Below are positions 38,131 to 47,158 of a stretch of 64,000 bases of DNA, in pieces (the first letter of the stretch is position 1; each line of letters opens with the position of its first letter). This DNA comes from Actinoallomurus purpureus (GTDB lineage Bacteria > Actinomycetota > Actinomycetes > Streptosporangiales > Streptosporangiaceae). The notes under the pieces were generated by a model that saw nothing but the letters and a program-made list of their open reading frames with translations, did no database searches and was not told the DNA's origin. The stretch covers positions 434,001 through 498,000 of the forward strand of contig NZ_JAMXMY010000001.1 of NCBI RefSeq assembly GCF_024055795.1. Direction: 5' to 3'. Made by a program: the position numbers and the translations under genes.

Positions 38131-38379
38131 TCAGGGCGGCGCGGCCTGCAAGCCGGCCAGGACCTCAACCAGCACGGCCGGGCCAGGTGCGCTGGCTTGC
38201 CGTGACAGCGTGACGAGCCACCCCTCCGGATCGCCGAGGAAGTCCAGCGCGTTCGCCGCGCGACGGGCGTACGGACAGACGCCCGCCACACCACAGACGC
38301 GGCACCCGCCGTCGACGAGCGCGTGAGCGGCCAGCGTCGTGATCGCCGTCCGGCGCAGCAGCTCAGGGTCGGTCAACAT
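38131..38379 (-). CDS. Small cysteine-containing hypothetical protein
   Basis: The 82-aa protein starts at ATG 38379, overlapping the 3' end of the ATPase gene by 7 nt. It contains GGCRVCGVAGVCPYARRAAN, three cysteines with spacing C-x2-C-x5-C that could bind zinc or an iron-sulfur centre. Translational coupling to the RsbW-like ATPase suggests a shared role. I do not recognise a named family. Confidence 0.65.
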   Translation of the reverse strand: MLTDPELLRRTAITTLAAHALVDGGCRVCGVAGVCPYARRAANALDFLGDPEGWLVTLSRQASAPGPAVLVEVLAGLQAAPP

Positions 38380-39182
38380 GAGCCCTCCATCTCGCTGCGG
38401 CGGCGCGCCAGCTCGGTCTGGGCGAGGATTTGCTCGGCGACATCGACTACGTCCGCGACAGCGACGCGGACTCGCCCCGCAGCGCCCTGCCAGGAGTAGG
38501 TCCCACGGCCGAACCACACGGTCAAGCCGGACAGGGACAACACGGCCTCGTGCTCGCAGGCTCGGGTGATCAGGTCACCGACCCCGCGGGCTTGCAGCAG
38601 TTCGGCCAACCGGCGAATCGCCTTAGCCGGGCTCACCTCCACCAGAGCTGGAGCCCGCACAGGTTCCGGTACTGGCAACGCGACCCAGACTGCTGTCCCT
38701 TTAAGCCGCTGCTCGCCGAGACGGGATCGGCTCGGGTGCAGCCCCCACCCGCCGCCCGCCTCCTCCGCCAGCGCGGCGATGATCTGCAGGCCACGGCCGT
38801 CCACGCCGGCCACGTCCAAGCCGTTCGCCGGGACCGAGACTGGTTGCACCCAGAAGTCACCGGTGTCGAACACCGTCACCACCAGCTCAGGCCGCCTGCT
38901 CCCACGTACATACAGCCAAAGCTCTGGAAGTCCCGCCACCGGATGGCCCGCGTGGTGCACCATGCGGCCACCACCGTGCGTAAGAGCGTTGGTCGTCAAT
39001 TCCGCGGTGACCACCACAAGATCGTCGACGCGTTCGGGCGTCAAGCCGAGTCCCCTGGCCACCGTACGAACCCGCAGCCGAGCATGGCTCACCGACTCCG
39101 CGCTTACCGGCAGGGCTGTTGCGAGGCAGGCACCGGACCGCACGGCGGCCGATACATCAGGTGCCACCCCCATGCCGCTCAT
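38373..39182 (-). CDS. RsbW-like ATP-binding protein with C-terminal extension
   Basis: The 269-aa protein starts at ATG 39182 (GGAG 7 nt upstream), coupled to the gene before it by ATGA. The GHKL/HATPase_c domain has the N-box VVVTAELTTNALTHGG, VVTVFDTGDFW and GVDGRGLQIIAALAEE. Such proteins act as anti-sigma factors or regulatory kinases in actinomycetes. A C-terminal region of about 100 aa (AIRRLAELLQARGVGDLITR) is extra. The partner may be one of the two small proteins in the same operon. Confidence 0.8.
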   Translation of the reverse strand: MSGMGVAPDVSAAVRSGACLATALPVSAESVSHARLRVRTVARGLGLTPERVDDLVVVTAELTTNALTHGGGRMVHHAGHPVAGLPELWLYVRGSRRPELVVTVFDTGDFWVQPVSVPANGLDVAGVDGRGLQIIAALAEEAGGGWGLHPSRSRLGEQRLKGTAVWVALPVPEPVRAPALVEVSPAKAIRRLAELLQARGVGDLITRACEHEAVLSLSGLTVWFGRGTYSWQGAAGRVRVAVADVVDVAEQILAQTELARRRSEMEGSC

Positions 39183-39478
39183 TGCCTGCTCCGGGGCGGC
39201 GGCGTCCGGCAATACGGACGTGATGGAGACACCACCCGTGCGATGGTCTCGGCGGTCTGAGCGGCTCTGGTGGCCAGGCAGATCTTTGCGCCCCACGACC
39301 AGAGGAAGTAGATACCCTCGCTACATGCCCTGCAGGAGACCAGTTCGGCGAAACACTCCAAACCGGGCTCCCATGCCTTGACCTGCGCCGGGTCACGTCG
39401 AATGCTGGTTGCCAGGTCGATGGCATCGCAGGACGTAGCCAATTTCTGGCAGTAGCCATCAAACGAGTTCGGCGTCAT
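39179..39478 (-). CDS. Small hypothetical protein, first gene of the ATPase operon
   Basis: The 99-aa protein starts at ATG 39478 with AGGGA 7 nt upstream and ends in an ATGA overlap with the ATPase gene. It has four cysteines (ATSCDAID, LECFAELVSCRACSEG, KICLATR) and the segment GIYFLWSWGAKI. No family recognised. The coupling suggests it regulates or is regulated by the ATPase. Confidence 0.6.
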   Translation of the reverse strand: MTPNSFDGYCQKLATSCDAIDLATSIRRDPAQVKAWEPGLECFAELVSCRACSEGIYFLWSWGAKICLATRAAQTAETIARVVSPSRPYCRTPPPRSRQ

Positions 39479-40004
39479 CGAAGGTCCCTGCAGCCATCGA
39501 AATCGAAGATGCCCCGGCAACGCCCGCCGGGGGATTCGTGGAGTCGTGAGTCAGTAGCCTTCCAGCGAGCGCGAGCTACCCTCGACATCGAGGTCCCTCC
39601 ATTCAGAGACGTCGCAGTTGGCGCGGCGTTATCGGCAAGCTGAGTTGTGGTCGGTCGCTTCCTGCAAGCGCGATCGGGTGGTGGTCCGGGCGGAACTGAG
39701 GAGGCCGGCTCCAAGGATCGAACCTCTGTCGGGGAGGCTGCGCCCTACACCATCCCAGTCGCCCTGATGTCAGTGAGCATGCCGCCCCCTGGCTGACCTG
39801 CAAACATGAGAGATTCACCTCATGGGGTGAGGGCTATTCGCCGTCCCTGAGGGGTGATCAGTCACCGCGCCCAGGCTCCAACGCCAACCGCGCAAGGCCG
39901 CCGGCTCTCCCTGTGAGCCGTTCTCCATCAGGGGAGAGAAACTCTCCCCTGATTATTCGTCGCTTGATGATGCCATCACGCTCTTGCCTGGTTACCGTGG
40001 TCTT
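39479..40004. other. Divergent regulatory region before the 40-50 kb cassette
   Basis: These 526 bp separate the leftward ATPase operon from the rightward TPR regulator. They contain a perfect 12-bp-stem palindrome near the regulator and a sequence on the minus strand around 39705-39770 that faintly resembles a tRNA T-arm (GGTTCGATCC) without a folding cloverleaf. No gene is seen. Confidence 0.5.
39927..39953. promoter_or_regulatory. Perfect palindrome upstream of the cassette regulator
   Basis: ATCAGGGGAGAG, an AAA loop, then the exact complement form a 27-nt dyad ending 51 nt before the regulator start. The location suits an operator for autoregulation; it could also terminate readthrough entering the cassette. 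Confidence 0.55.
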
Positions 40005-41558
40005 ATGTCGGAGAAGTCAGCCGCGGCCCAGGCGACGGTCAGTGAGACGCACGACCTGCCTTGCGCCGAGCGCCTGCGCATGCAGGTTCTTATCACGGAG
40101 AATCACGATACTTCGACTCCAATCCCCTCAACCCTGCGTGGGCGTATCGCGCATGCGATCCATCAGTGCTGCGGCCATTCGCTACTAAAATGCCATCGTC
40201 TGGCAAATGGGTGGACTGCTCTTAAAGCCGTTGATGAGTTCAATGCGATGTGCGAACGCAATAAATTAAAGCGTCGCGGCCTCACCGAACGATCTTGGCG
40301 GCAGTGGGAGGCAGGCGATAGGCCAGACCGTGACTATGAAGACCGACTGTGCAGGCTGTTCGAAACAGGACCTGTTCAGCTTGGGTTCGCCAGAGACTAT
40401 TCTCGAGAAGAGAATCAATCGACGCTCTTTGCAGGCACCCAAGTATTGTCCGACCCCGCGAAAGTGCTCTGGCACTCCACGGGAGATGGGCTCGATGGAC
40501 GAGTCATGTACGGTCTGGTAGCAGGCCGCTCAGAAGAGGAATTTATAATGGCAGCAGCGCGCGATTCGGCGCAATTCGGCCAGAAGGCAGAGCGAACAAA
40601 CGTCGGGCCGCACACGCTCAATCAGTTCGAGGCAGACATTCGGCGAATCGTAACCACCTATCCTAATCGTCCGGTATCCCCGACCTTCCTTGAGGTGCTG
40701 GAGCTACGCAACCGCGCGTTTGAACTGATTGAGGGTCGGCAATTCCCGAATCAAAGCCGAGATCTTTACCTCATCGCCGGAACGCTATGCGGCATCCTCG
40801 CCAACGCTTCATTCGATCTCGGTTATCTAGACGCAGCAGAGACGCAGGCGAGGACGGCCTATCTTTGCGCGGAGCTGGCCGCGAGCAACTGGTTGCGCGT
40901 GTGGATCCGCGGCATGCAGTGCCTCATCGCCTACTGGGACGATCGCTTTGCCGATGCGATCGATCTTGCCAGTTCGGTGCGCGACCTCACTCCTGAGTCG
41001 GGTAGTGCTGCTATACGCCTGGCATGCATCGAGGCACGGGCGCATGCGCGGTTGCAGAATGCCGAAGGCACGGACGCTGCTCTGCAGCGAGCGGAGGCAA
41101 CGCGTGACGAGGTGCGTCGAGACGACGAGTTCGGGGGGATGCTGGCCTTCCCCTTGGCCAAGCAGTTGTTGTATGTCTCGACCTGTAGCGTATGGCTGGC
41201 AGATGAGCACCGTTACCGTGGTGCGCGTGAGCGTGCGGCGGAAGCCATCGCCCTCTATGAGCAGGCGCCGTCGCAGGAACGCTGGCTCGGGGAGCTCTGT
41301 CTGGCGCGACTCGATCTCGCCTCCGCTCGGCTGGGGCTAGACGAGCTCGATGGTGCCGTGGAAGAGCTACGAACCGTGATGTCCACTGCGGCTAGGCGTC
41401 GAACGGACAGCGTAAGAAGGCGGATGCGGCAAGTGAGTTTTCAACTGGAGCGGCCTAGATTTCAGACCACAGCGCTGGCACAGAGCGTGCGGGAGGAGAT
41501 CACCCAATTCTGCGCGGCGTCGACGACGCCGACGCTCCCCGGCGGGGCCACGTCATGA
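40005..41558 (+). CDS. HTH/TPR transcriptional regulator of the cassette
   Basis: The protein has 517 aa from ATG 40005; the ribosome site is weak and an in-frame TTG at 39984 is possible. Residues about 40-125 hold a HTH-like region (LRGRIAHAIHQCCGHSLLKC, RGLTERSWRQWEAGDRPDRD) preceding a long helical TPR domain (ASFDLGYLDAAETQARTAYL, AREHRYRGARERAAE-like repeats). It resembles actinobacterial XRE/TPR regulators that sense a peptide or small molecule. Its codons are much less GC-rich than the chromosome. The stop overlaps the next gene (ATGA). Confidence 0.75.
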   Translation: MSEKSAAAQATVSETHDLPCAERLRMQVLITENHDTSTPIPSTLRGRIAHAIHQCCGHSLLKCHRLANGWTALKAVDEFNAMCERNKLKRRGLTERSWRQWEAGDRPDRDYEDRLCRLFETGPVQLGFARDYSREENQSTLFAGTQVLSDPAKVLWHSTGDGLDGRVMYGLVAGRSEEEFIMAAARDSAQFGQKAERTNVGPHTLNQFEADIRRIVTTYPNRPVSPTFLEVLELRNRAFELIEGRQFPNQSRDLYLIAGTLCGILANASFDLGYLDAAETQARTAYLCAELAASNWLRVWIRGMQCLIAYWDDRFADAIDLASSVRDLTPESGSAAIRLACIEARAHARLQNAEGTDAALQRAEATRDEVRRDDEFGGMLAFPLAKQLLYVSTCSVWLADEHRYRGARERAAEAIALYEQAPSQERWLGELCLARLDLASARLGLDELDGAVEELRTVMSTAARRRTDSVRRRMRQVSFQLERPRFQTTALAQSVREEITQFCAASTTPTLPGGATS

Positions 41559-42400
41559 CGCCCCAAGTAACGGTAGGGCTTTTGCATCCTGGTCGGATGG
41601 GTGCCGCCGTGGGCCGTCAGCTGTCCGAAGCGGGCTCGCGTATCCTGTGGTGTCCGGTCGGCCGAACTGCGGCAACAGCCGAGCGAGCGGCAGAGGCTGG
41701 CCTGGAGCCGGTCGGTGACCTAGCCGACCTGGCAGCCTTCAGCGATGTGCTGATTTCGCTGTGCCCGCCGGCAGCAGCCGTTGAGGTGGCGAAGGCCGCA
41801 GTCGAAACCGGGTTCGACGGGATATTCGTTGAGGCCAATGCGGTCAGCCCGGCGCGCATCCGTCATATCGCGGGTCTGTTCACGTCCGGTCGTGTGCTCG
41901 ACGGCTGCGTGATCGGGCCTCCTCCACCGAAGAAGAGCGGGACACGTCTGTATCTATCAGGAGCCTCCAGGGAGATTGACGAGATCGCGGGCTTGTTCGC
42001 TGGAACCGCAGTGGAAGCCTTCACCATCGAAGGAGACGTCGGCCAAGCGTCGGCTCTCAAGATGGCGTACGCGTCCTACAACAAGGCCGTCGGCGCGTTG
42101 GCTGCGGTTTCTCATGCTCTGGCGGACGCCTATGGTGTCGGCGATCACCTCCTGACCGAGGCGCGACGACTCGCACGGGATCAACTGTCCGATCCGGGTT
42201 ACCTCCCCAGCGTCGCTGCTCGGGCGTGGAGGTGGGCACCGGAGATGGAAGAGGCCGCCGCGGCGATGGCCGAGGTAAGTCTTCCCAACGAACTCGCCAT
42301 GGGCGCCGCAGCGGTCTTCGAACGCTGGAATCCTGACCGGGACAACTTCGAAATCGCACTACCCGATGTCCTTGACCACCTGCGAACCAAGGACGAGTGA
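41555..42400 (+). CDS. NAD(P)-dependent beta-hydroxyacid dehydrogenase-like protein (DUF1932)
   Basis: The 281-aa oxidoreductase is translationally coupled to the regulator. The Rossmann motif GLLHPGRMGAAVGRQL lies at the N-terminus, VLISLCPPAAAVEVA follows, and the C-terminal all-helical DUF1932 domain contains ALKMAYASYNKAVGALAAVS, where the lysine matches the catalytic lysine of the 6-phosphogluconate/3-hydroxyisobutyrate family. It should oxidise or reduce a hydroxy-acid or sugar-acid, with NAD(P) as cofactor. The substrate in this cassette is unknown. Confidence 0.85.
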   Translation: MTPQVTVGLLHPGRMGAAVGRQLSEAGSRILWCPVGRTAATAERAAEAGLEPVGDLADLAAFSDVLISLCPPAAAVEVAKAAVETGFDGIFVEANAVSPARIRHIAGLFTSGRVLDGCVIGPPPPKKSGTRLYLSGASREIDEIAGLFAGTAVEAFTIEGDVGQASALKMAYASYNKAVGALAAVSHALADAYGVGDHLLTEARRLARDQLSDPGYLPSVAARAWRWAPEMEEAAAAMAEVSLPNELAMGAAAVFERWNPDRDNFEIALPDVLDHLRTKDE

Positions 42401-42856
42401 ATGGCCCCGATCGTCAAGCGCTCAGCGCGCGCCATCCTGATCGACGACAAAGACCGCCTCGTGCTCATCAAACGCACGCGCCCAGGCCAGCCGGTCTACT
42501 GGACAACACCTGGTGGTGGAATCGAGCCGGATGATCCCTCGCCTGAGGAGGCGTTGCGACGAGAGCTTCACGAAGAGCTCGGAGCGACCGCTGGTCCCTG
42601 CCAGCAAGTTTTCCTGTTCAGCTCACCGAAAGACGACGGCGTAGCGGTCCAACACGTCTTCGTGGCGCGGCTCATCGAACTTGACCTCGCACGACGGGAC
42701 GGCCCCGAGTTCGACGATCCCTCGCGCGGAGGATACGACATCGACTTCATCGAGCTCTGCGATGAAGCGGTGGCTGCTACGGACCTGAAACCCGAAGGGC
42801 TGAAAGAGTTCATTCTGGCGAACCGGGACGCCCTGCTGGACGCCGCCAGCGCATGA
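42401..42856 (+). CDS. NUDIX hydrolase
   Basis: The 151-aa protein starts at ATG 42401 with no gap after the preceding stop. The NUDIX box reads GGGIEPDDPSPEEALRRELH followed by EELGA; an insertion shifts the first acidic residue of the canonical box, a variant seen in other NUDIX proteins. It would cleave a nucleoside diphosphate linked to another moiety, fitting a pathway that handles nucleotide-linked intermediates. Its 3' end overlaps the convergent methyltransferase gene by 47 bp. Confidence 0.88.
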   Translation: MAPIVKRSARAILIDDKDRLVLIKRTRPGQPVYWTTPGGGIEPDDPSPEEALRRELHEELGATAGPCQQVFLFSSPKDDGVAVQHVFVARLIELDLARRDGPEFDDPSRGGYDIDFIELCDEAVAATDLKPEGLKEFILANRDALLDAASA

Positions 42857-43601
42857 ACACCGGCCCGGGGAAACCAGGCAGCGTCTCCAACCGCGTGCTG
42901 GTCGAGCCAAGCACCTCGCGCAGCGCGATGGTCTCTCCGGGCCACTTGGCGTGCCCGACTTGGTCGAAGGCGAGCACGCTGCCCTCAGTCAGGTATGGCT
43001 GAAGCATCATCAACACATCGCGCGTCGGTTCGTACAGGTCCAGGTCGAAGTAGGCCATGGCGACGATCGTCTGCGGGTTCGCCTCAAGATATTGGGGCAG
43101 TGCTTGTCGTACGTCCCCGGCGCAGGTGTATGTCCGACGAACGTGACTCAGCGGTTCCGTCGACTCATGGGCGGCCAAGACCTGGTCAAGGTGCTCCTCG
43201 TAGCCAGGGGTGACGCTCAGTCCGCCGACCGTGGCGTGGCGACTTCCCTGATCCAGCTCGGAAGTGTTCGGGAAGCCGGCGAACGTGTCGAAGCCGATGA
43301 TTCGCCGGTGCACGTTGTAGGGCTCGTACAGAGCGCGCAACGCCGTCAGCACGCCCAAGTGCCTGCCCCAGCGAGGACCGAATTCCACGATCACTCCCGG
43401 GGCGTCCTTGATCATCCGGTAGAGCGAGTCCATCGCCAGCAGGTCCATGAGCTGTTTCCGGCCGAGGTACAGGCCGAGGTTGTCGATCAGTTCCGCTCGT
43501 GGGATCGGGGTTTCGTGCAACAGCTCGGCCAACGTTCGGCGAGCGTGCGCCTCATGTGGACTCTCGTGAGGCAGGCGGCTTCGAGGTTCCGTGGGGTCCA
43601 T
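42810..43601 (-). CDS. TylF/MycF-like SAM-dependent O-methyltransferase
   Basis: This 263-aa class I methyltransferase is the last gene of the leftward operon. It has VIVEFGPRWGRHLGVL (SAM motif I), RIIGFDTFAGFPNTSELD and AYFDLDLYEPTRDVLMML, the metal-binding and substrate region of TylF/MycF/NovP enzymes, which methylate sugar hydroxyls in natural products. Its start (ATG 43601) lies inside the 3' end of the phosphatase gene, an overlap of 50 nt. A sugar-like acceptor made by the cassette is the natural guess. Confidence 0.8.
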   Translation of the reverse strand: MDPTEPRSRLPHESPHEAHARRTLAELLHETPIPRAELIDNLGLYLGRKQLMDLLAMDSLYRMIKDAPGVIVEFGPRWGRHLGVLTALRALYEPYNVHRRIIGFDTFAGFPNTSELDQGSRHATVGGLSVTPGYEEHLDQVLAAHESTEPLSHVRRTYTCAGDVRQALPQYLEANPQTIVAMAYFDLDLYEPTRDVLMMLQPYLTEGSVLAFDQVGHAKWPGETIALREVLGSTSTRLETLPGFPGPVFMRWRRPAGRPGSPE

Positions 43602-44205
43602 GCCCCTTATCTTGATCTACTGGGAAATTCGGTAGATCGGTTAGCCTCCACGATCCGGCGGGCTCGATCGTGAACCTGCGCGCGAACGTGAACATATCGG
43701 CCGGATCGTCGATTCCCGCGCTTCGTGCCGCGATGCAACCGATGAACACCCGATGGGATACGACCACGATCAAACCGATCCGTTCAGCCAGAGTCAGTAC
43801 GTGCACGCGGGCGCTTTCGGCCCGGTCGGCCAACGCGCGTAGGCTCTCCCCACCGGGCAGAGCGTCGTCAGGCTCGGTGAGCCGACGTCGTTGCCAGGCC
43901 CTGTACGGCGGGGGATATTCGGTAGGTTCCCGGCCGAGAACACAGCTGGGAGCCCGCCACTCGGCCAGGCGCTCATCCGGTGGGGCCACGGGTACCTGCC
44001 AGCGGTCACTGAGGATCGCTGCACTGGCGACGGCTCGCCGGAGGGGACTTGTGAGAATCAGCGTGACCGCCTCACTGTGGCTCATGGCTGCGGCGATTAC
44101 TTCCCGTTCGCCCTGTTCGGTGAGGGCACTGTCCGGGCGAGCGTGAGCACGGGGCCGTCGCAGCCCGTCCTCGCAAGTCCCGTGCCGGAGCCAGATGCTG
44201 GTCAC
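43552..44205 (-). CDS. Histidine phosphatase (phosphoglycerate mutase-like)
   Basis: The 217-aa enzyme starts at GTG 44205, coupled to the SDR gene by GTGA. The phospho-histidine motif is SIWLRHGTCEDG; supporting motifs are LILTSPLRRAVASA, LAEWRAP with the acid and VVVSHRVFIGCI with the second histidine. It would remove phosphate from a phosphorylated small molecule, plausibly a pathway intermediate. Confidence 0.87.
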   Translation of the reverse strand: MTSIWLRHGTCEDGLRRPRAHARPDSALTEQGEREVIAAAMSHSEAVTLILTSPLRRAVASAAILSDRWQVPVAPPDERLAEWRAPSCVLGREPTEYPPPYRAWQRRRLTEPDDALPGGESLRALADRAESARVHVLTLAERIGLIVVVSHRVFIGCIAARSAGIDDPADMFTFARRFTIEPAGSWRLTDLPNFPVDQDKGHGPHGTSKPPASREST

Positions 44206-44945
44206 GCGAGGAACCAGCCGCCGTCGACGGTCAGGCTCTGCCCGGTGATGAAGCCCGCTTCTCTCGAGGTCAAGAAGGCAACGGCGGCGGCGACATCGTC
44301 CGGGTGACCACGACGTTTGACGCATTGTCGGGCCAGCTGCCGTTCGACCATGGCATCGTGGTCGGGAACGACCGCCCGCTCGGCCTCAACTTCGATCGAG
44401 CCGGGCCGGACAGTGTTCACGGTCACGCCGTACGCGCCCACTTCGCGGGCCAGTGCACGTACAAGGCCTTCCATTCCGCTCTTGGCCGTGATGTACGGAG
44501 CGAGGTCGACTCTGCCGATCTGTGTCAGGACAGAGGATACGGCGACCACGCGCCCATAACGGACTTGGATCATTGATGGCATGACCATCTGGATACAGGC
44601 GACGTGGGCCAAGAGATTGAGCTCGAGGGAGTGTCGGAACACCGTAAGGGCGGCGTCGATCCATCGGACCCGCGGGTAGGCGCCAGCGCAACAGACGAGT
44701 GTGTCGATCGGGCGATCGGCGATCGTGCTTCGCAGCCTGTCTCGCGCGGCTTCGCCCGTGAGATCCCCGTCGACCATGATCACATCAGATCCAGCTCCTC
44801 GGGCTCGTGCGGCGACGCATCGGAGATCATCATCGTCGTTGAGGTGAGTGATGACTAGGTCGTGGGTTACGGCGAGCCGCACGGCGACGGCGGCTCCGAT
44901 GCCGGAACCGCCTCCGGTGACCACGGCTATAGGGCGCTCATTCAC
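44202..44945 (-). CDS. Short-chain dehydrogenase/reductase
   Basis: The 247-aa classical SDR starts at GTG 44945, overlapping the stop of the kinase gene. It has TGGGSGIG, the structural CCAGAY, the catalytic SS...YITAK set and VNTVRPGSIEVEAE, ending in the common GQSLTVDGGWFLA. It should interconvert a hydroxyl and a ketone with NAD(P)H. It resembles FabG-like and sugar-processing members; the substrate cannot be chosen. Confidence 0.93.
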   Translation of the reverse strand: MNERPIAVVTGGGSGIGAAVAVRLAVTHDLVITHLNDDDDLRCVAARARGAGSDVIMVDGDLTGEAARDRLRSTIADRPIDTLVCCAGAYPRVRWIDAALTVFRHSLELNLLAHVACIQMVMPSMIQVRYGRVVAVSSVLTQIGRVDLAPYITAKSGMEGLVRALAREVGAYGVTVNTVRPGSIEVEAERAVVPDHDAMVERQLARQCVKRRGHPDDVAAAVAFLTSREAGFITGQSLTVDGGWFLA

Positions 44946-46066
44946 TGGGTTTCCTTCTCCCGGCTGGCGATGTCAGCGAACAACTCGTCCACGCTTAGGC
45001 CGGGCGAGAGGACCTGAGCCAGGTACGCGAGCGAAAGGGCCGCGTCGGCCGTGTTGAGGTCCGCGAGGTTGTAGACCCCGAGGATGCGCATTACCAGGTA
45101 GGGCCGGAGCCATTTCATGACACAGCTAATGCCGATCTCAGCAGCAATCGGCCTGACCAGCTCGTTCAGATACCGCGCGATTACGTGTCGGCGAGCCATC
45201 GAGGCGCGATGGTGGTAGTCAATGGCGAGAGAGCTCCCAGACAGCCGGAACTGAACGGCGGGTTTATTGAACACCATGCACGCGAACGTCGCCGGGTGGT
45301 CGGCAAAGGCGGAGGTGTTGTATGCCGGAACCAGCCAGCCGCCTTGGATCAGCTGATACCAGAGGAAGCCAGCGAATTCTCCAGCGAGGGCGTTGATACC
45401 GCCGGTGTCGTAGTCGAACCAGATGGGGCCCGGCCCGAGGTTGACGTCGGTGGGGTCGCCTTGCGTGAGCCCGGCCCAAACAGTGTGTTCGGAGCAGTGC
45501 GTACGCCGGAGCCACCGGATCGTCGCGGAAAAGTCGATGCGATGGGGCTCCCCATTGACGACGAGGCGCAGTGCCCGAAGCTGCGATGGTCGAACAGAGT
45601 CACCGCCCGGAACGATGAGGAGGTCCGGGTCATGCCTGTAGTAGCGATCGAGCCGGCCTCCTTCGGCAGCGCGGTCGGCGTACAGCTTCGTGACGGTGTC
45701 CTGCGGGCGTGCACGCCGCAACGTCTGGTGGATGACCGTTTCGTATCGGCTGAGGAGAGCAGTCACCGTCTGATCGAGGTGACCGACGTGGCCGGTCAGA
45801 TCGGCGATATTGATGTCGTCGAGAAGCAGTCCGCTATCACCCCGGTCATCACCGATGCGCTCGTATGCGTGGATGGCGTAGCGCCTGAACGTACGGTGGC
45901 CGACAAGACGGGGCACCTCATAGCGGTCGCGCAGCCGCCGATGGCCAGCGATCTCCGCTGCTGCCTCCTGCAGGTTCGGCAAGATCTTGACAAACAGCCG
46001 ACGATCACGCCAGTCGGCATGAAACGTGTGGTTTGCCGTAAATTTGCGATGGTGGCCGATGTGCAA
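44942..46066 (-). CDS. APH-like phosphotransferase/kinase
   Basis: The 374-aa protein uses TTG 46066, 6 nt after the glycosyltransferase stop; no better start fits. A kinase-like fold is indicated by RRLFVKILPNLQEAAAEIAG (ATP-binding lysine), AGLTQGDPTDVNLG in place of the usual HGD catalytic loop, and WFDYDTGGINAL as the metal-binding segment. It belongs broadly to the aminoglycoside/choline kinase group. The catalytic His is Gln, but Asp and Asn are kept, so activity is possible. A sugar or cyclitol hydroxyl is a plausible acceptor. Confidence 0.75.
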   Translation of the reverse strand: MHIGHHRKFTANHTFHADWRDRRLFVKILPNLQEAAAEIAGHRRLRDRYEVPRLVGHRTFRRYAIHAYERIGDDRGDSGLLLDDINIADLTGHVGHLDQTVTALLSRYETVIHQTLRRARPQDTVTKLYADRAAEGGRLDRYYRHDPDLLIVPGGDSVRPSQLRALRLVVNGEPHRIDFSATIRWLRRTHCSEHTVWAGLTQGDPTDVNLGPGPIWFDYDTGGINALAGEFAGFLWYQLIQGGWLVPAYNTSAFADHPATFACMVFNKPAVQFRLSGSSLAIDYHHRASMARRHVIARYLNELVRPIAAEIGISCVMKWLRPYLVMRILGVYNLADLNTADAALSLAYLAQVLSPGLSVDELFADIASREKETQ

Positions 46067-46072
46067 GGAGCT

Positions 46073-47158
46073 TCACCACCATCCGGCACAGCGACCAGCG
46101 AGCCATGCGACGCCGTCAGCTGGGAGACGATGAATATCACTGGCGGTGCCCCACAGCGAGTCGTCGAGGTGGTCGCGCACGGGGCAGGCGTCGGCGACGG
46201 CCATCATCTGTGAAAAAGCAGTCGCAGCGGCATGATGCCGAGCAGACCCGGTCGTCCACTTGGCGTAGGAGTGCCGTCCGTATAGTCCGATGACCTCGGG
46301 ACCCCGGCCATCTGGCCCCTCGCAAAGCGCGGCAAGATGCGTCAACCCCGTGTCATTGCCGACGACAACGGCCGCGCTGCCGAACAGGTCGAGGCAGTCG
46401 ACAGCGGGGAGCCCACCGTGCACTTCATGATCAATCGTCCCGAACTCGGGCAGACGGTGCGGGCTCGCCGTGTCAGCGGTGATGACGCTGAAACGCCATG
46501 GCGCGGCACGGCGTCGGACCAGCTCGACCGCGATCTCGGAGAAGCTCGCCGCGCCGTAGTCCTTCCGGTCCGGCCAGCTCGTGGTAGCGATGAAGACGAC
46601 GTGGAACGGGTCCCTGGTGCCGCCCTGCGAGGTAAAAGCGGGGAGGCAAGCCCGCTGTTCCGGAAGCGGTAGGCCGAGCGCCTGCTCCAGATTCAGGTAG
46701 TAGCGCATGGGTAGGGCGGCGTGCACTTCGACCCTGCCGTCACCGAGATCATCGAGCCATGTGGCAGGACTCTCGGGTACGGCTTCGAAACCGACTGGTC
46801 GGGCGCCAGGTGTGCTGATCACGTGGCCATGGGGTTGAGAACTCACGTCCATGGGGATCCGGCATCGTTGGAACAAGGCCGCTCGTTGCCCTTGATAGTG
46901 CGGTTCAGGACCGCACTGCGTATCGATAAGCGCTTTGATGAGTCCAAGGCCGAGCAGTAGGTCTCCGAGTCCGCGGCCGCCCAGGTCCACTCGCCAACCC
47001 TGGCGTGCAAGCTGATCGGGCAGTTGCGTTGGGCTAGCTGGCCGTCCGCCGGCGCTGCGCCGATAGGGCAGGAGGCGCCCCAGCGGCGCTTGTTCTTTCG
47101 AAACAATGACCTGCTCGGCCCGGTGAAGCAAGACCGGGAGCGGTCGCCATGGCGTCAC
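46073..47158 (-). CDS. Glycosyltransferase family 9 (heptosyltransferase-like)
   Basis: The protein has 361 aa from GTG 47158, the start that overlaps the preceding stop (GTGA) as elsewhere in this operon; GTG 47176 is an alternative. GT9 features are the N-terminal GGRGLGDLLLGLGLIKAL, FIATTSWPDRKDYGAASFSE and the C-terminal VVVGNDTGLTHLAALCEG followed by EVIGLYGRHS. Classical GT9 enzymes transfer heptose from ADP-heptose in Gram-negative LPS, which a Gram-positive lacks, so the donor here is probably a nucleotide sugar for a small molecule or cell-surface glycan. Confidence 0.82.
   Translation of the reverse strand: MTPWRPLPVLLHRAEQVIVSKEQAPLGRLLPYRRSAGGRPASPTQLPDQLARQGWRVDLGGRGLGDLLLGLGLIKALIDTQCGPEPHYQGQRAALFQRCRIPMDVSSQPHGHVISTPGARPVGFEAVPESPATWLDDLGDGRVEVHAALPMRYYLNLEQALGLPLPEQRACLPAFTSQGGTRDPFHVVFIATTSWPDRKDYGAASFSEIAVELVRRRAAPWRFSVITADTASPHRLPEFGTIDHEVHGGLPAVDCLDLFGSAAVVVGNDTGLTHLAALCEGPDGRGPEVIGLYGRHSYAKWTTGSARHHAAATAFSQMMAVADACPVRDHLDDSLWGTASDIHRLPADGVAWLAGRCAGWW

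Noticed and set aside
39700-39770. tRNA-like sequence on the minus strand (GGTTCGATCC with an upstream GGTGTAG)
   Set aside because: The T-stem does not pair beyond two base pairs, no anticodon arm or acceptor stem can be drawn, and no CCA end follows. It may be chance or a badly decayed att site, so it is not listed as a tRNA.
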